Positions 1-7,002 of a DNA stretch of 64,000 bases are shown piece after piece (position 1 is the first letter of the stretch; every line of letters begins with the position of its first letter). Under the pieces are notes generated by a model that did not search any database, was not told the DNA's origin, and worked only from the letters and a program-made list of their open reading frames with translations. The position numbers were made by a program, and so were the translations under genes. The stretch covers positions 1 to 64,000 of the forward strand of contig JAMCYN010000098.1 of the NCBI GenBank assembly GCA_023474015.1, in the 5' to 3' direction. Source of the stretch: Armatimonadota bacterium (GTDB taxonomy: Bacteria > Armatimonadota > UBA5829).

Positions 1-56
1 TCCAGAATACATACCTGGATGAACGACTTGTGTACATCCAATCCGCCGTATTTCAT
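1..56 (-). mobile_element. IS110-family transposase, N-terminus only (cut by window edge)
   Basis: The reverse strand from 56 reads MKYGGLDVHKSFIQVCIL and runs off the window. The GLDVHK motif near the start is typical of IS110-family DEDD transposases, where this Asp is the first catalytic residue of the RuvC-like domain. An AGGAGGT ribosome site lies 8 bases before the ATG. Only 18 residues are visible, so the family call rests on this motif and on the upstream context. Whether the element is intact cannot be seen. Confidence 0.65.
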
Positions 57-60
57 TTTG

Positions 61-111
61 GCTGACCTCCTCTAAGGTTTATTACTTCTAATGCATCCTT
101 AGAGGGTCAGC
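61..111 (-). promoter_or_regulatory. Hairpin over the transposase ribosome-binding site
   Basis: Arms 61-77 and 97-111 are inverted repeats (GCTGACC...CTCTAAGG against CCTTAGAGGGTCAGC) with one 2-base bulge and a 19-base loop. The arm nearest the gene contains the AGGAGGT Shine-Dalgarno of the transposase. In RNA the stem would hide the ribosome site. It also lies in the non-coding end of the element, where IS110 elements encode their guide (bridge) RNA, so it could instead be part of that RNA. Confidence 0.5.
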
Positions 112-134
112 CATCTCATTACTTCACCGGGTCT

Positions 135-179
135 GGGTCCCTTCAATCCGCAATCCCAAATCCAAAATCCGCAATTCCC
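135..179. repeat. Heptad repeat element, half copy
   Basis: GGGTCCCTTC is followed by five 7-base units: AATCCGC, AATCCCA, AATCCAA, AATCCGC, AATTCCC. This is one arm of the two-arm heptad element seen intact at 1861, 23433, 51569 and 53710. It lies between the IS110 edge and a PEP-CTERM-like gene. Confidence 0.7.
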
Positions 180-193
180 TTGTACGGCCCTGA

Positions 194-219
194 GGCCCGC
201 GACTTTTCAGTCGCGGGCC
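194..219. repeat. Perfect GC-rich palindrome
   Basis: GGCCCGCGAC and GTCGCGGGCC form a perfect 10-bp stem around the loop TTTTCA. It lies about 55 bases after the stop codon of the minus-strand gene at 275, so it could help end that transcript, but no U-tract follows. Confidence 0.5.
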
Positions 220-274
220 CCAGGCAGGATGACTTGGGCGAGTCAATTAGACTATACCCTAGCTTGCTTCCGCC

Positions 275-868
275 TTAAACAGCTAAGCGCAAAAAACCGA
301 AAAATATTGTTGTGTACGTATGCGGCTCCGGAACGGGGGCGGCCGAAGTAGACTTTGGCGCGTCATACCAGGTGGACCCGTTCTCGGTCGCATACGTGAC
401 CCACTTCCCGTCGGCCTGGCCTTTCACTGATGCAATGTGACTTAGAAACGCAGGGCCGCCACCCGGCGGCCCGCCGTGATTTACCGGATCGTCGTCGTCC
501 GAGATCGTGTAAACGAATGTCAGGCTCTCCCCCGGTTCCAAGGCAGGCCCACCTACGTCATACTTCGTCGAACTGCTGACGAGACTGAACTGCTTCCAAT
601 GACCCGAATCATTCCACCGCCAGCCCGTTGGGCATATTACTTCGGACGGAGCCGGCAAGTTGAACGGCTCAAGGGTCCATGCCAACACGCCCTGAAGTTC
701 CGGCGTCGCCGCCGGGCTCTTCAGCACAAATGTATATTCGCTGCCGCTGCGTGTCCAGCTTAGGTCCAGAACTCCGGCGGTCGACGCGGAGTCCCAGTCC
801 TGGCTCAACCCGGATCCGGCTATCATAAACGGCATTACAACCGCCAACGCTAACTTGCAACTGACCAT
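275..868 (-). CDS. Secreted protein with degenerate PEP-CTERM end
   Basis: The product is about 197 residues. It has a signal peptide (hydrophobic run from about residue 4, with an Ala/Gly-rich cleavage area) and a beta-rich, Trp/Gly-rich body with no enzyme motif. The C-terminus carries VPEP followed by about 15 mostly hydrophobic residues, like a PEP-CTERM sorting signal. The usual final basic cluster is missing and the protein stops after LRLAV. The start at 868 is chosen over a TTG at 898 because GGGGGAG lies about 9 bases upstream and the signal peptide then begins at once. Unlike the two PEP-CTERM genes at 32905 and 37280, no sigma-54 promoter was found upstream. It is probably an exported surface protein of unknown role, possibly no longer sorted. 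Confidence 0.7.
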   Translation of the reverse strand: MVSCKLALAVVMPFMIAGSGLSQDWDSASTAGVLDLSWTRSGSEYTFVLKSPAATPELQGVLAWTLEPFNLPAPSEVICPTGWRWNDSGHWKQFSLVSSSTKYDVGGPALEPGESLTFVYTISDDDDPVNHGGPPGGGPAFLSHIASVKGQADGKWVTYATENGSTWYDAPKSTSAAPVPEPHTYTTIFFGFLRLAV

Positions 869-962
869 AAGGCTCAACTCCCCCGCTGCCGATTTCAATC
901 ACGTGCTTAGTCAAATCTTCGGCAGGAATGAATCTCGCCCTTAGCCCCCTTAGCCCTCCAAC

Positions 963-1772
963 TCACACCGAGGCTGGAACCCGGTTCTTGACCTCTCCGG
1001 TCAGACTGATCGTTACAGACTCCACCGGCACCTGCTTCCCGCTCTGGCTCACGGCCGTCTGCGCGATCCTCAGCATGCCCGCACAGCACGGGACTTCCAT
1101 CTGCAGGACCGTTATACTGCGGATGTTGTTCTGCCGCACGATATCAGTGAGCTTTTCCAGATATAGCTCGACATCGTCAAACTTCGGGCAACCTGTGACC
1201 AGCGTCTTGCCCTTGATGAAGTCCGGATGAGTCGCGCCGTAGGCGAAGGGGACACAGTCCGCCGCGACCAGCAGCTCGGCGTCCTGGAAATACGGCGCCT
1301 GAGGATTGACCAGATACAGCTTCACCGGCCACTGCCTCAACTGGCTCGGGACCGGCCCCTGCTCGGCGCGCGCTTCCGCAAGCTTGTCTTGAGTCCGGTC
1401 AATAGTCCGCGCGGAGGGGCACACGAATCCGCCACCGTGCGAGTGGCCGTGGGAATGCTCGTGATTGTGCCCGCCCATTCCGTGCTCAGCCATGTGCTTG
1501 AAGTGAGGCTCGGGCGAAAGGCCCATGCTTTCCAGATGCCGCACCGTGGCCACTTCGTCGAAGTCATCAGCCTCGCGGGTCTCGAACGTAAGCGCGTCCT
1601 GCGGGCACTCGCCAATGCACGCGCCCAGACCATCGCAAAACGTCTCCGCAACCAACCTGGCCTTGCCGTCTATGATCTGCAAGGCCCCTTCGGCGCAAGC
1701 CGTCACGCACTGGCCGCAGCCGTTGCACTTGTCTTCATCGATCTTGATTATCTGCCTCGTCTTCTTAGCCAT
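963..1772 (-). CDS. Ferredoxin-like protein, two 4Fe-4S clusters plus His/Cys-rich region
   Basis: This 269-residue soluble protein starts with a bacterial 2x[4Fe-4S] domain: Cys16/19/22/26, then Cys46-x5-Cys52-x3-Cys56-Pro. The spread-out second motif (CDGLGACIGECP) is typical of a ferredoxin family of anaerobes found near hybrid-cluster proteins. A His-rich stretch (about residues 91-112, HxH repeats) could bind metal. The C-terminal domain carries further Cys at 118, 173, 195, 229 and 230, including a CC pair. AAGGAG lies 8 bases before the ATG. A CRP/FNR-type palindrome upstream suggests control by redox or nitrosative state. The role is probably electron transfer in anaerobic or NO metabolism; the partner is unknown and no hcp gene is in the window. 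Confidence 0.75.
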   Translation of the reverse strand: MAKKTRQIIKIDEDKCNGCGQCVTACAEGALQIIDGKARLVAETFCDGLGACIGECPQDALTFETREADDFDEVATVRHLESMGLSPEPHFKHMAEHGMGGHNHEHSHGHSHGGGFVCPSARTIDRTQDKLAEARAEQGPVPSQLRQWPVKLYLVNPQAPYFQDAELLVAADCVPFAYGATHPDFIKGKTLVTGCPKFDDVELYLEKLTDIVRQNNIRSITVLQMEVPCCAGMLRIAQTAVSQSGKQVPVESVTISLTGEVKNRVPASV

Positions 1773-1804
1773 TGTAATCGCTCCTTGGTATCAGGTTCAA
1801 TCGT

Positions 1805-1848
1805 ATTCTACCGTATGGCAGTGGCAGATTCTTTGACGCAGGTCAAAG
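1805..1848 (-). promoter_or_regulatory. CRP/FNR-family operator and -10 box of the Fe-S protein gene
   Basis: CTTTGACGCAGGTCAAAG (1831-1848) is a palindrome with 7-bp arms and a 4-base centre. On the minus strand TAGAAT (1805-1810) fits a -10 box. If +1 is six bases after that box (about 1798), the palindrome is centred at -41.5, the standard class II activator position. The TTGAC...GTCAA half-sites resemble those reported for HcpR-type regulators. No good -35 hexamer is present, as expected for an activated promoter. Confidence 0.6.
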
Positions 1849-1860
1849 CGTAGAATAATA

Positions 1861-1940
1861 AATGCGGAATGCAGAATGAGAGGGGCCTGACTAGCGAGGT
1901 CCCTTCATTCTGCATTCCGCAATCTGCAATCCACAATTGG
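1861..1940. repeat. Heptad cruciform element, full copy
   Basis: The left arm is AATGCGG, AATGCAG, AATGAGA and then GGGGCC. A 10-base spacer follows, then GGTCCCTTC and the right arm ATTCTGC, ATTCCGC, AATCTGC, AATCCAC. Both arms keep a 7-base period and are mutually complementary. It lies between the hppA stop codon and the upstream region of the Fe-S protein gene. Confidence 0.8.
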
Positions 1941-1943
1941 AGA

Positions 1944-4394
1944 CTAGACCGTTACAACTTCTCTCTCGTCCTGGGGAGCCGATGTTCCGCTTCCGGAGGT
2001 GTCGGCCTCGATGCCGCCGCGCTTGCTCCACAGAGTGGCACCGACAAGAGCGAGGACGGCGATGAGCACGATAGTGGTGCGCACGCCTACCGACATCGGC
2101 TGGATGGCAATCGGAGCAGCGAGAATCGCGACCAGGTTCATAACCTTGATCAGCGGGTTCAGAGCAGGGCCGGCGGTATCCTTGAACGGGTCACCAACGG
2201 TATCGCCGACGACCGCGGCCTTGTGCTCGGGCGTACCCTTGCCTCCGAACATACCGTCCTCGATCTTCTTCTTGGCGTTGTCCCAAAGACCGCCGGTGTT
2301 GGAGAGCATAACGGCCATCAACTGACCTGACAGAATCGCGCCCGCAAGGAAACCGCCGAGAGCGGCCGCGCCGTTCATCGTGCCGTAACCAAGGCCAAAG
2401 CCGACCAGAATCGGCGCGCTGATGGCCAGAACCGCCGGGCTGAGAAGTTCCTTCTGAGCGGCAGCTGTCGAGATGGCGACGCATCTCTGGTAGTCGGGCT
2501 TGCCCTTGTCGGAGCCGCTGCGCGGATCGTAGTCCATAATGCCCTTGATCTCGCGGAACTGCCTGCGGACTTCCTCAACCAACTCGAATGCCGCGCGGCT
2601 GACCGCGTTGATCGCGAACGAGCAGAAGAGGAATGGCACCGCGCCGCCTATCAGCAGACCGATGAAGACCTCGGTGTAGTCTATGCGAATGCCGATCTCA
2701 AGCAGGTTGACGTCCGCCATATACGATCTGAACAAGGCGGTCGCCGCGATAACGGCTGTCGCGATGGCAAGGCCTTTGGTGAGGGCCTTGGTGGTATTGC
2801 CGACGGCGTCGAGCTTGGCAACGATCTTGTGAGCATTGCTGCCCTCGCCCGCGTCCTTCAGCGCGCCGGACATCTCGAAGATGCCATTGGCGTTGTCGGA
2901 TATCGGGCCATAGGTGTCCATCGCGAGCATAAAGCCCGTGGTGGAAAGCAGGCCCAGGCCGGAGAGAGCAATGCCATACGCAGCCATCGCCGCGTCGCCG
3001 GGGAAGAGCAGCATGGCGCCCAGGATAGCGCCACATATCGCGACCACCGACCAGACGCTCGATTCGAGACCCGATGCGAAGCCGGACAGGATGATCGTTG
3101 CCGGACCGGTCTTCGCGGCCTTGGCGCACTCGGTAACGGGTTTGCCCTCCACAGCCGTGAAGTGCTCGGTCAGCTTCTCTATTATGAGCGCAAGGACGAT
3201 ACCGCTCAGGTTAGCGGCGGCAAATCTCCACCACTCGAATCCGCCGACCGGGTTCTTGAACACATAATAGGACAGGCCAAAGAAGCCGGCGGTCGCCAGA
3301 ATTGCCGACACCCAGAATCCGAAGTTGATCGGCTTCATCGGGTTCATCCTCATGTCGTCGCTGCCTATGACGGAGTAGATTCCGATGATGGAAGCGATAA
3401 CACCTACTGCTCTGATCAGAAGCGGGTAGACAACCAACAGAAGACCGGCCGCTCCAAGGCCGAGAGTGGTCGAGGCGGCGGCGCCGAGGATAATGGCGGC
3501 CACCAGTGTGACTTCGTAGGACTCGAAAACGTCCGCGGCCATACCGGCGCAGTCGCCTACGTTGTCGCCCACGTTGTCGGCGATGGTCGCGGCGTTGCGC
3601 GGGTCGTCTTCAGGAATATCCTGCTCGACCTTGCCGACAAGGTCGGCGCCCACATCCGCGGCCTTCGTGTAGATACCGCCACCAATTCTCATGAATAGAG
3701 CGGCAAGACATCCGCCGAATCCGAAGCCGATAAGTACCTTCATCGACTCATTGCCGAAGAGGAAGAACATTAGACATGCGCCCACGAGACCAAGACCGAC
3801 CGTAGCCATACCTGAAACGCCACCCGCGCGGAACGCGACATAGAGGGCTTTTTTGAAACTCGTGAGAGCCGCGTTCGCGACGCGGACATTGGCCCTGACA
3901 GCCATCATCATCCCGATGTATCCCGCCAAATAAGACGCGGCAACACCGCATATAAACGCGATACTCACGCCGATATAGATCGGGATGGCGTGAAAGACTC
4001 GGTCCTTGGCATCGAAACCTTCAACATTCTTGTACAGGAAGATAAGACCGATGGCGATGATAACAACGAAGATGCTCATGGTCGCGACCTGCTTCTTCAA
4101 ATAAGCAAGAGCGCCTTCCTGAACGGCCTGAGAAACCGCGACCATTCCTTTTGAACCCGGATCCTCCTTTGAGATGGCCCTAAACCACATGAGGCCAAAG
4201 AGCAATCCGATAATGGCGCAGCCAAAGACAATCTTGACCGCCGGCCACATCATCCCAAGCTCGTTGAAATCCGGAAGCGTGATTGCTTCGCCGGCAAACG
4301 CCGCGCTCGGCAGAACGGCGGCCAGTGCGCCCATCCCCACGAGTGCAAGGAGTGCTTTGCCAAGTCTGCTGTGAGTCAAAGACTCGCAGTGCAT
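1944..4394 (-). CDS. hppA: Membrane-bound proton-pumping pyrophosphatase, K+-independent type
   Basis: This 816-residue protein is made almost entirely of membrane helices. It hydrolyses PPi and pumps protons across the inner membrane. Active-site motifs are visible: GGGIYTKAADVGADLVGK (238-255), EDDPRNAATIADNVGDNVGD (262-281), DTYGPISDNANG (about 493-504) and DTVGDPFKDTAGP near the C-terminus. Lys536 in GNTTKALTKG occupies the position that is Ala in K+-dependent enzymes, so this is predicted to be the K+-independent, H+-type. The N-terminus (1-36) looks like a signal peptide ending in AFAG. GGGGGAA lies about 9 bases before the ATG. It has its own consensus promoter at 4474-4502 and no operon partner. 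Confidence 0.95.
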   Translation of the reverse strand: MHCESLTHSRLGKALLALVGMGALAAVLPSAAFAGEAITLPDFNELGMMWPAVKIVFGCAIIGLLFGLMWFRAISKEDPGSKGMVAVSQAVQEGALAYLKKQVATMSIFVVIIAIGLIFLYKNVEGFDAKDRVFHAIPIYIGVSIAFICGVAASYLAGYIGMMMAVRANVRVANAALTSFKKALYVAFRAGGVSGMATVGLGLVGACLMFFLFGNESMKVLIGFGFGGCLAALFMRIGGGIYTKAADVGADLVGKVEQDIPEDDPRNAATIADNVGDNVGDCAGMAADVFESYEVTLVAAIILGAAASTTLGLGAAGLLLVVYPLLIRAVGVIASIIGIYSVIGSDDMRMNPMKPINFGFWVSAILATAGFFGLSYYVFKNPVGGFEWWRFAAANLSGIVLALIIEKLTEHFTAVEGKPVTECAKAAKTGPATIILSGFASGLESSVWSVVAICGAILGAMLLFPGDAAMAAYGIALSGLGLLSTTGFMLAMDTYGPISDNANGIFEMSGALKDAGEGSNAHKIVAKLDAVGNTTKALTKGLAIATAVIAATALFRSYMADVNLLEIGIRIDYTEVFIGLLIGGAVPFLFCSFAINAVSRAAFELVEEVRRQFREIKGIMDYDPRSGSDKGKPDYQRCVAISTAAAQKELLSPAVLAISAPILVGFGLGYGTMNGAAALGGFLAGAILSGQLMAVMLSNTGGLWDNAKKKIEDGMFGGKGTPEHKAAVVGDTVGDPFKDTAGPALNPLIKVMNLVAILAAPIAIQPMSVGVRTTIVLIAVLALVGATLWSKRGGIEADTSGSGTSAPQDEREVVTV

Positions 4395-4473
4395 TTTTTC
4401 GGTTCCCCCTTCTTAATTTTTCGTGATGAGTTGATTAACAAAATGGAGCCGGCCACCCTCGGCAGCCCAGAAG

Positions 4474-4502
4474 ATTATAGGGTAAGGTGTCGGGCATGTC
4501 AA
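4474..4502 (-). promoter_or_regulatory. Consensus sigma-70 promoter of hppA
   Basis: Read on the minus strand, TTGACA (4502-4497) is followed by a 17-base spacer and TATAAT (4479-4474), a perfect match to the housekeeping consensus. Transcription would begin near 4467, giving a leader of about 73 nt before the hppA ATG. This suggests strong constitutive expression. Confidence 0.8.
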
Positions 4503-4531
4503 GAAAGCAGACCGTGTCACAGTTGGAGGGT

Positions 4532-4649
4532 TGAGTCTCCGTAGGGGGACTTTGCGTAGTCATTGCCGTGGTTTTAACCGCCGGGTCAGTACACCGGGCG
4601 AATAAATTCACGGCCACAAAAGCGCGAAGTCGGCCTGCGCCGACTCAAC
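4532..4649. repeat. GTTGAGTC repeat element, copy 1
   Basis: One of five related copies (others at 12443, 24478, 49682, 63285). It reads TTGAGTC, a CTCCG-TAGGGGGACT end, then CCGTGGTTTTAACCG, CCGGGCGAATAAATTCACGG, CCACAAAAGC and an AGTCGGCCTGCGCCGACTC hairpin. Each end is a small palindrome finished by GTTGAGTC/GACTCAAC. It lies between the divergent hppA and miaA promoters. Confidence 0.75.
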
Positions 4650-4683
4650 CCTCTCTTCCAACCTTTTAACCTCTAAATCGCGC

Positions 4684-4712
4684 TTGCCGGGCCTTCGGCG
4701 ATATGTTATACT
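4684..4712 (+). promoter_or_regulatory. Sigma-70 promoter of miaA-hfq-dapF
   Basis: TTGCCG (4684-4689), a 17-base spacer and TATACT (4707-4712). The start would be near 4719, so translation of miaA must begin downstream of it. Confidence 0.6.
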
Positions 4713-4767
4713 TTTACGATTGACTTTGGCAGGAATAAAAACAGTCGAGGACAGCGCAAGGGCAAAT

Positions 4768-5685
4768 GTGATCGTGATCGTCGGGCCCACCGCGGTGGGT
4801 AAGACCTCCACGGCGATTGAATTGGCTGAGCTTATCGGCGGGGAAATTGTTTCGGCGGACTCGATGGCGGTCTATATGGGTATGGATATCGGGACCGCGA
4901 AGCCGACCCCCGGGGAACAAGCGAGGGCCAAATTCCATCTAATTGATGTCGCGGACCCGGCGAAGCCTTTCAGCGTCGGCGAGTTTCAGCGCCTTGCCCA
5001 GCAATCAATCGATGATATTTTGCAGCGAAACCCGCCGCCGATAGTGGTGGGGGGCAGTGGCTTGTACGTACGGGCGGCAATCGACGGACTCGACTCATCG
5101 ATGCCTGCCGAAAATGAAGACCTGCGGAACGCTCTCAGGGAAGAGGCGCGGCTGCATGGTAACAAATACGTTCATGACAAGCTCGCCGCGGTCGATCCTG
5201 AGTCCGCGAAGAGCATTCATCCGAACAATCTGAAACGGGTCATAAGGGCGCTGGAGATATACGAATCGACCGCAGAGAAACCGTCGGCGCTGTTCGAGAT
5301 GGACGCGAAGCGCGGGTCCCGGTATCCGAATGCGCGCTTTTTTGGCATGACAATGAACCGATTTGCGCTCTACGCCCGTATAGAACAGCGTGTAGACGCA
5401 ATGATAGAGGCTGGACTTGTGGAGGAAGTGTCCCGCTTGATGGAGCGGATCACCGACCCGACCATTCCCTCGATGCAGGGTTTGGGCTACAAGGAAGTAG
5501 CCGGCTATCTCCGTGGAGACTACGGCCTGGACGAGGCCGTGGATCTCTTGAAAAAGAACACCAGGCGGTTCGCCAAGCGGCAATACACTTGGTTTAGAGC
5601 CGACGACCGGATCGTATGGTTGGACGTCGACGGACGCACCGCCAGAGAGGTGTCAAGACAAATCAAGGAGACCTTATCCATATGA
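4768..5685 (+). CDS. miaA: tRNA dimethylallyltransferase
   Basis: MiaA transfers a dimethylallyl group to A37 of tRNAs that read UNN codons. The 305-residue product has the P-loop GPTAVGKT near residue 6, the [18 protein letters not shown] segment, GGSGLYVRA, and the C-terminal QGLGYKE and KRQYTWFR motifs, in the usual order and length. The frame is open back to a TTG at 4684, but that TTG lies inside the predicted -35 box. The GTG at 4768, with AAGGG 5 bases upstream, gives the normal family length and is preferred. Its stop overlaps the hfq start (ATGA), and miaA-hfq adjacency is common in bacteria. Confidence 0.93.
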   Translation: MIVIVGPTAVGKTSTAIELAELIGGEIVSADSMAVYMGMDIGTAKPTPGEQARAKFHLIDVADPAKPFSVGEFQRLAQQSIDDILQRNPPPIVVGGSGLYVRAAIDGLDSSMPAENEDLRNALREEARLHGNKYVHDKLAAVDPESAKSIHPNNLKRVIRALEIYESTAEKPSALFEMDAKRGSRYPNARFFGMTMNRFALYARIEQRVDAMIEAGLVEEVSRLMERITDPTIPSMQGLGYKEVAGYLRGDYGLDEAVDLLKKNTRRFAKRQYTWFRADDRIVWLDVDGRTAREVSRQIKETLSI

Positions 5686-6032
5686 ACAAAGCTCAGATGA
5701 ACCTGCAGGATACATTCCTGAACCAGGTCCGCAAAGAGAACATCCCTGTAACCATCTACTTGGTCAGCGGCGTGCAGCTCAAGGGGATCGTCCGCGGCTT
5801 CGACTCGTTTACCGTGGTTCTAGAGACCCCGGGCAAGCCGTCCCAACTCGTCTATAAGCACGCTATGGCGTCGGTCGTACCGCTCAGGCCGATACATGGA
5901 CTGACCGCGCCCAGAGAAGAAAGGCCGCCGGTCCAGGAAGAGAGGCCGTTAGCCCCCGAGGAGAGGCCGTCGCCCCCCGAGGAAAGACCGGCCCCGACTG
6001 CCGTGGAATCGGAGGGCGCAGCGCAGGAGTAG
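5682..6032 (+). CDS. hfq: RNA chaperone Hfq with heptapeptide-repeat tail
   Basis: Hfq is a hexameric Sm-like protein that binds sRNAs and mRNAs. Residues 1-72 are the conserved core: QDTFLNQ at about 9-15, the Sm1 strand region with VSGVQLKG, and YKHA at 58-61 as the Sm2 signature. Residues 79-105 are a disordered acidic/Pro tail made of four 7-residue units beginning EERP (79, 86, 93, 100), which is unusual. The start at 5682 overlaps the miaA stop, and CAAGGAG lies about 11 bases upstream. An in-frame codon further up (5616) lies inside miaA and has no ribosome site. Length is 116 residues. It is translationally coupled to miaA and followed directly by dapF. Confidence 0.93.
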   Translation: MNKAQMNLQDTFLNQVRKENIPVTIYLVSGVQLKGIVRGFDSFTVVLETPGKPSQLVYKHAMASVVPLRPIHGLTAPREERPPVQEERPLAPEERPSPPEERPAPTAVESEGAAQE

Positions 6033-6899
6033 GTGGAGTTGAGGTTCGTTAAAATGCACGGCGCCGGGAATGACTTCGTGGTCATCGACGGCGCTAAGGA
6101 AAATATCGCTGAAGAGCAACTGGCCGCCGTCGCGCGAGGTGCGTGCGACCGGCGGCTTGGAATAGGAGGGGACGGGATCATCCTGGTCCTGCCCTCACGT
6201 GTCGCCAACTTCAGAATGCGGATGTTCAATCCCGACGGCAGCGAGGCCGAGATGTGCGGTAACGGCATCAGGTGCTTCGCCAAGTATCTCTTCGACCGCA
6301 AGATGCACCAGGACGTGGTGATGACCGTCGAGACCCTCGGCGGCGTCAAGACGCTCAAGCTCAATGCGGCCGGGGGCAAAATACAGACCGTGCGCGTGGA
6401 TATGGGCGAGCCTAAGCTGCTGCGCTCGGAGATACCTATGCGGGGCGACAACACTAAGGTCGTCGCGGAGCCGCTGAAGGTCGCCGGAAAGAAGCTGGAG
6501 ATCACCTGCGTGTCGATGGGAAACCCCCACTGCGTCACGTTCGTGCCTCACGTGAGCGATTATCCGGTCGAGAAGATCGGGCCCGACGTCGAAAACCATC
6601 CGAGCTTCCCGCAGCGGACGAACGTCGAGTTCGTCGAGCTGATCAACCAGCAAGAGATCAGGATGCGCGTGTGGGAGCGTGGCGCGGGTGAGACTCTCGC
6701 GTGCGGTACCGGCGCGTGCGCGGCGGCTGTCGCGTCAATGCTCAATGACAAGGTCTCGCGGAAGGTGACCGTTCACCTGCCCGGCGGCGACCTGTTCATC
6801 GAGTGGCTCGGCGACAACAAGGTATTCATGACCGGCCCGGCGGAGGAAGTCTTCGAGGGCAAGGTCGGCACCGGCGAGATGAGGAAGTGGCTGGCTTAG
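6033..6899 (+). CDS. dapF: Diaminopimelate epimerase
   Basis: DapF converts LL- to meso-diaminopimelate for lysine and peptidoglycan. The two catalytic cysteines are visible in CGNGIRCFAKYL (Cys75) and ACGTGACA (Cys224), and the N-terminal FVKMHGAGNDF is the family signature. Length is 288 residues, about 10 more than many homologues. The GTG at 6033 follows the hfq stop with no gap, but AGGAG at 6025-6029 is spaced better for a TTG at 6039, so the start may be two codons later. dapL follows 100 bases downstream, so two consecutive enzymes of the aminotransferase variant of the pathway lie together. Confidence 0.95.
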   Translation: MELRFVKMHGAGNDFVVIDGAKENIAEEQLAAVARGACDRRLGIGGDGIILVLPSRVANFRMRMFNPDGSEAEMCGNGIRCFAKYLFDRKMHQDVVMTVETLGGVKTLKLNAAGGKIQTVRVDMGEPKLLRSEIPMRGDNTKVVAEPLKVAGKKLEITCVSMGNPHCVTFVPHVSDYPVEKIGPDVENHPSFPQRTNVEFVELINQQEIRMRVWERGAGETLACGTGACAAAVASMLNDKVSRKVTVHLPGGDLFIEWLGDNKVFMTGPAEEVFEGKVGTGEMRKWLA

Positions 6900-6930
6900 A
6901 GGTTAGAGGTTAGAAGTTAGAAGTTAGAAC
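6896..6930. repeat. Five tandem TTAGAGG/TTAGAAG heptads
   Basis: TTAGAGG x2, TTAGAAG x2, TTAGAAC. The first unit supplies the dapF stop codon (TAG at 6897-6899). The 7-base period is shared with the other repeats in this window although the sequence differs. Confidence 0.75.
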
Positions 6931-6934
6931 ATGC

Positions 6935-6967
6935 CGATGGTCCGGGATTGCAAATCCCGGACCATCG
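6935..6967. repeat. Perfect 15-bp-arm hairpin
   Basis: CGATGGTCCGGGATT and AATCCCGGACCATCG flank a 3-base loop (GCA). It lies between dapF and dapL and is not followed by a U-tract. It may act as a processing or stability element, or be a palindromic repeat. Confidence 0.65.
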
Positions 6968-7002
6968 TTACAAGATGCAACCGAAAAGCGAGAAGGATTA
7001 AT

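Noticed and set aside
1869..2330. Long plus-strand frame opposite hppA
   Set aside because: Antisense shadow of a well-supported gene, with no family pattern.
4684..4767. Extended N-terminus of miaA
   Set aside because: The frame is open, but this stretch contains a good promoter and a later GTG with a ribosome site gives the normal length.
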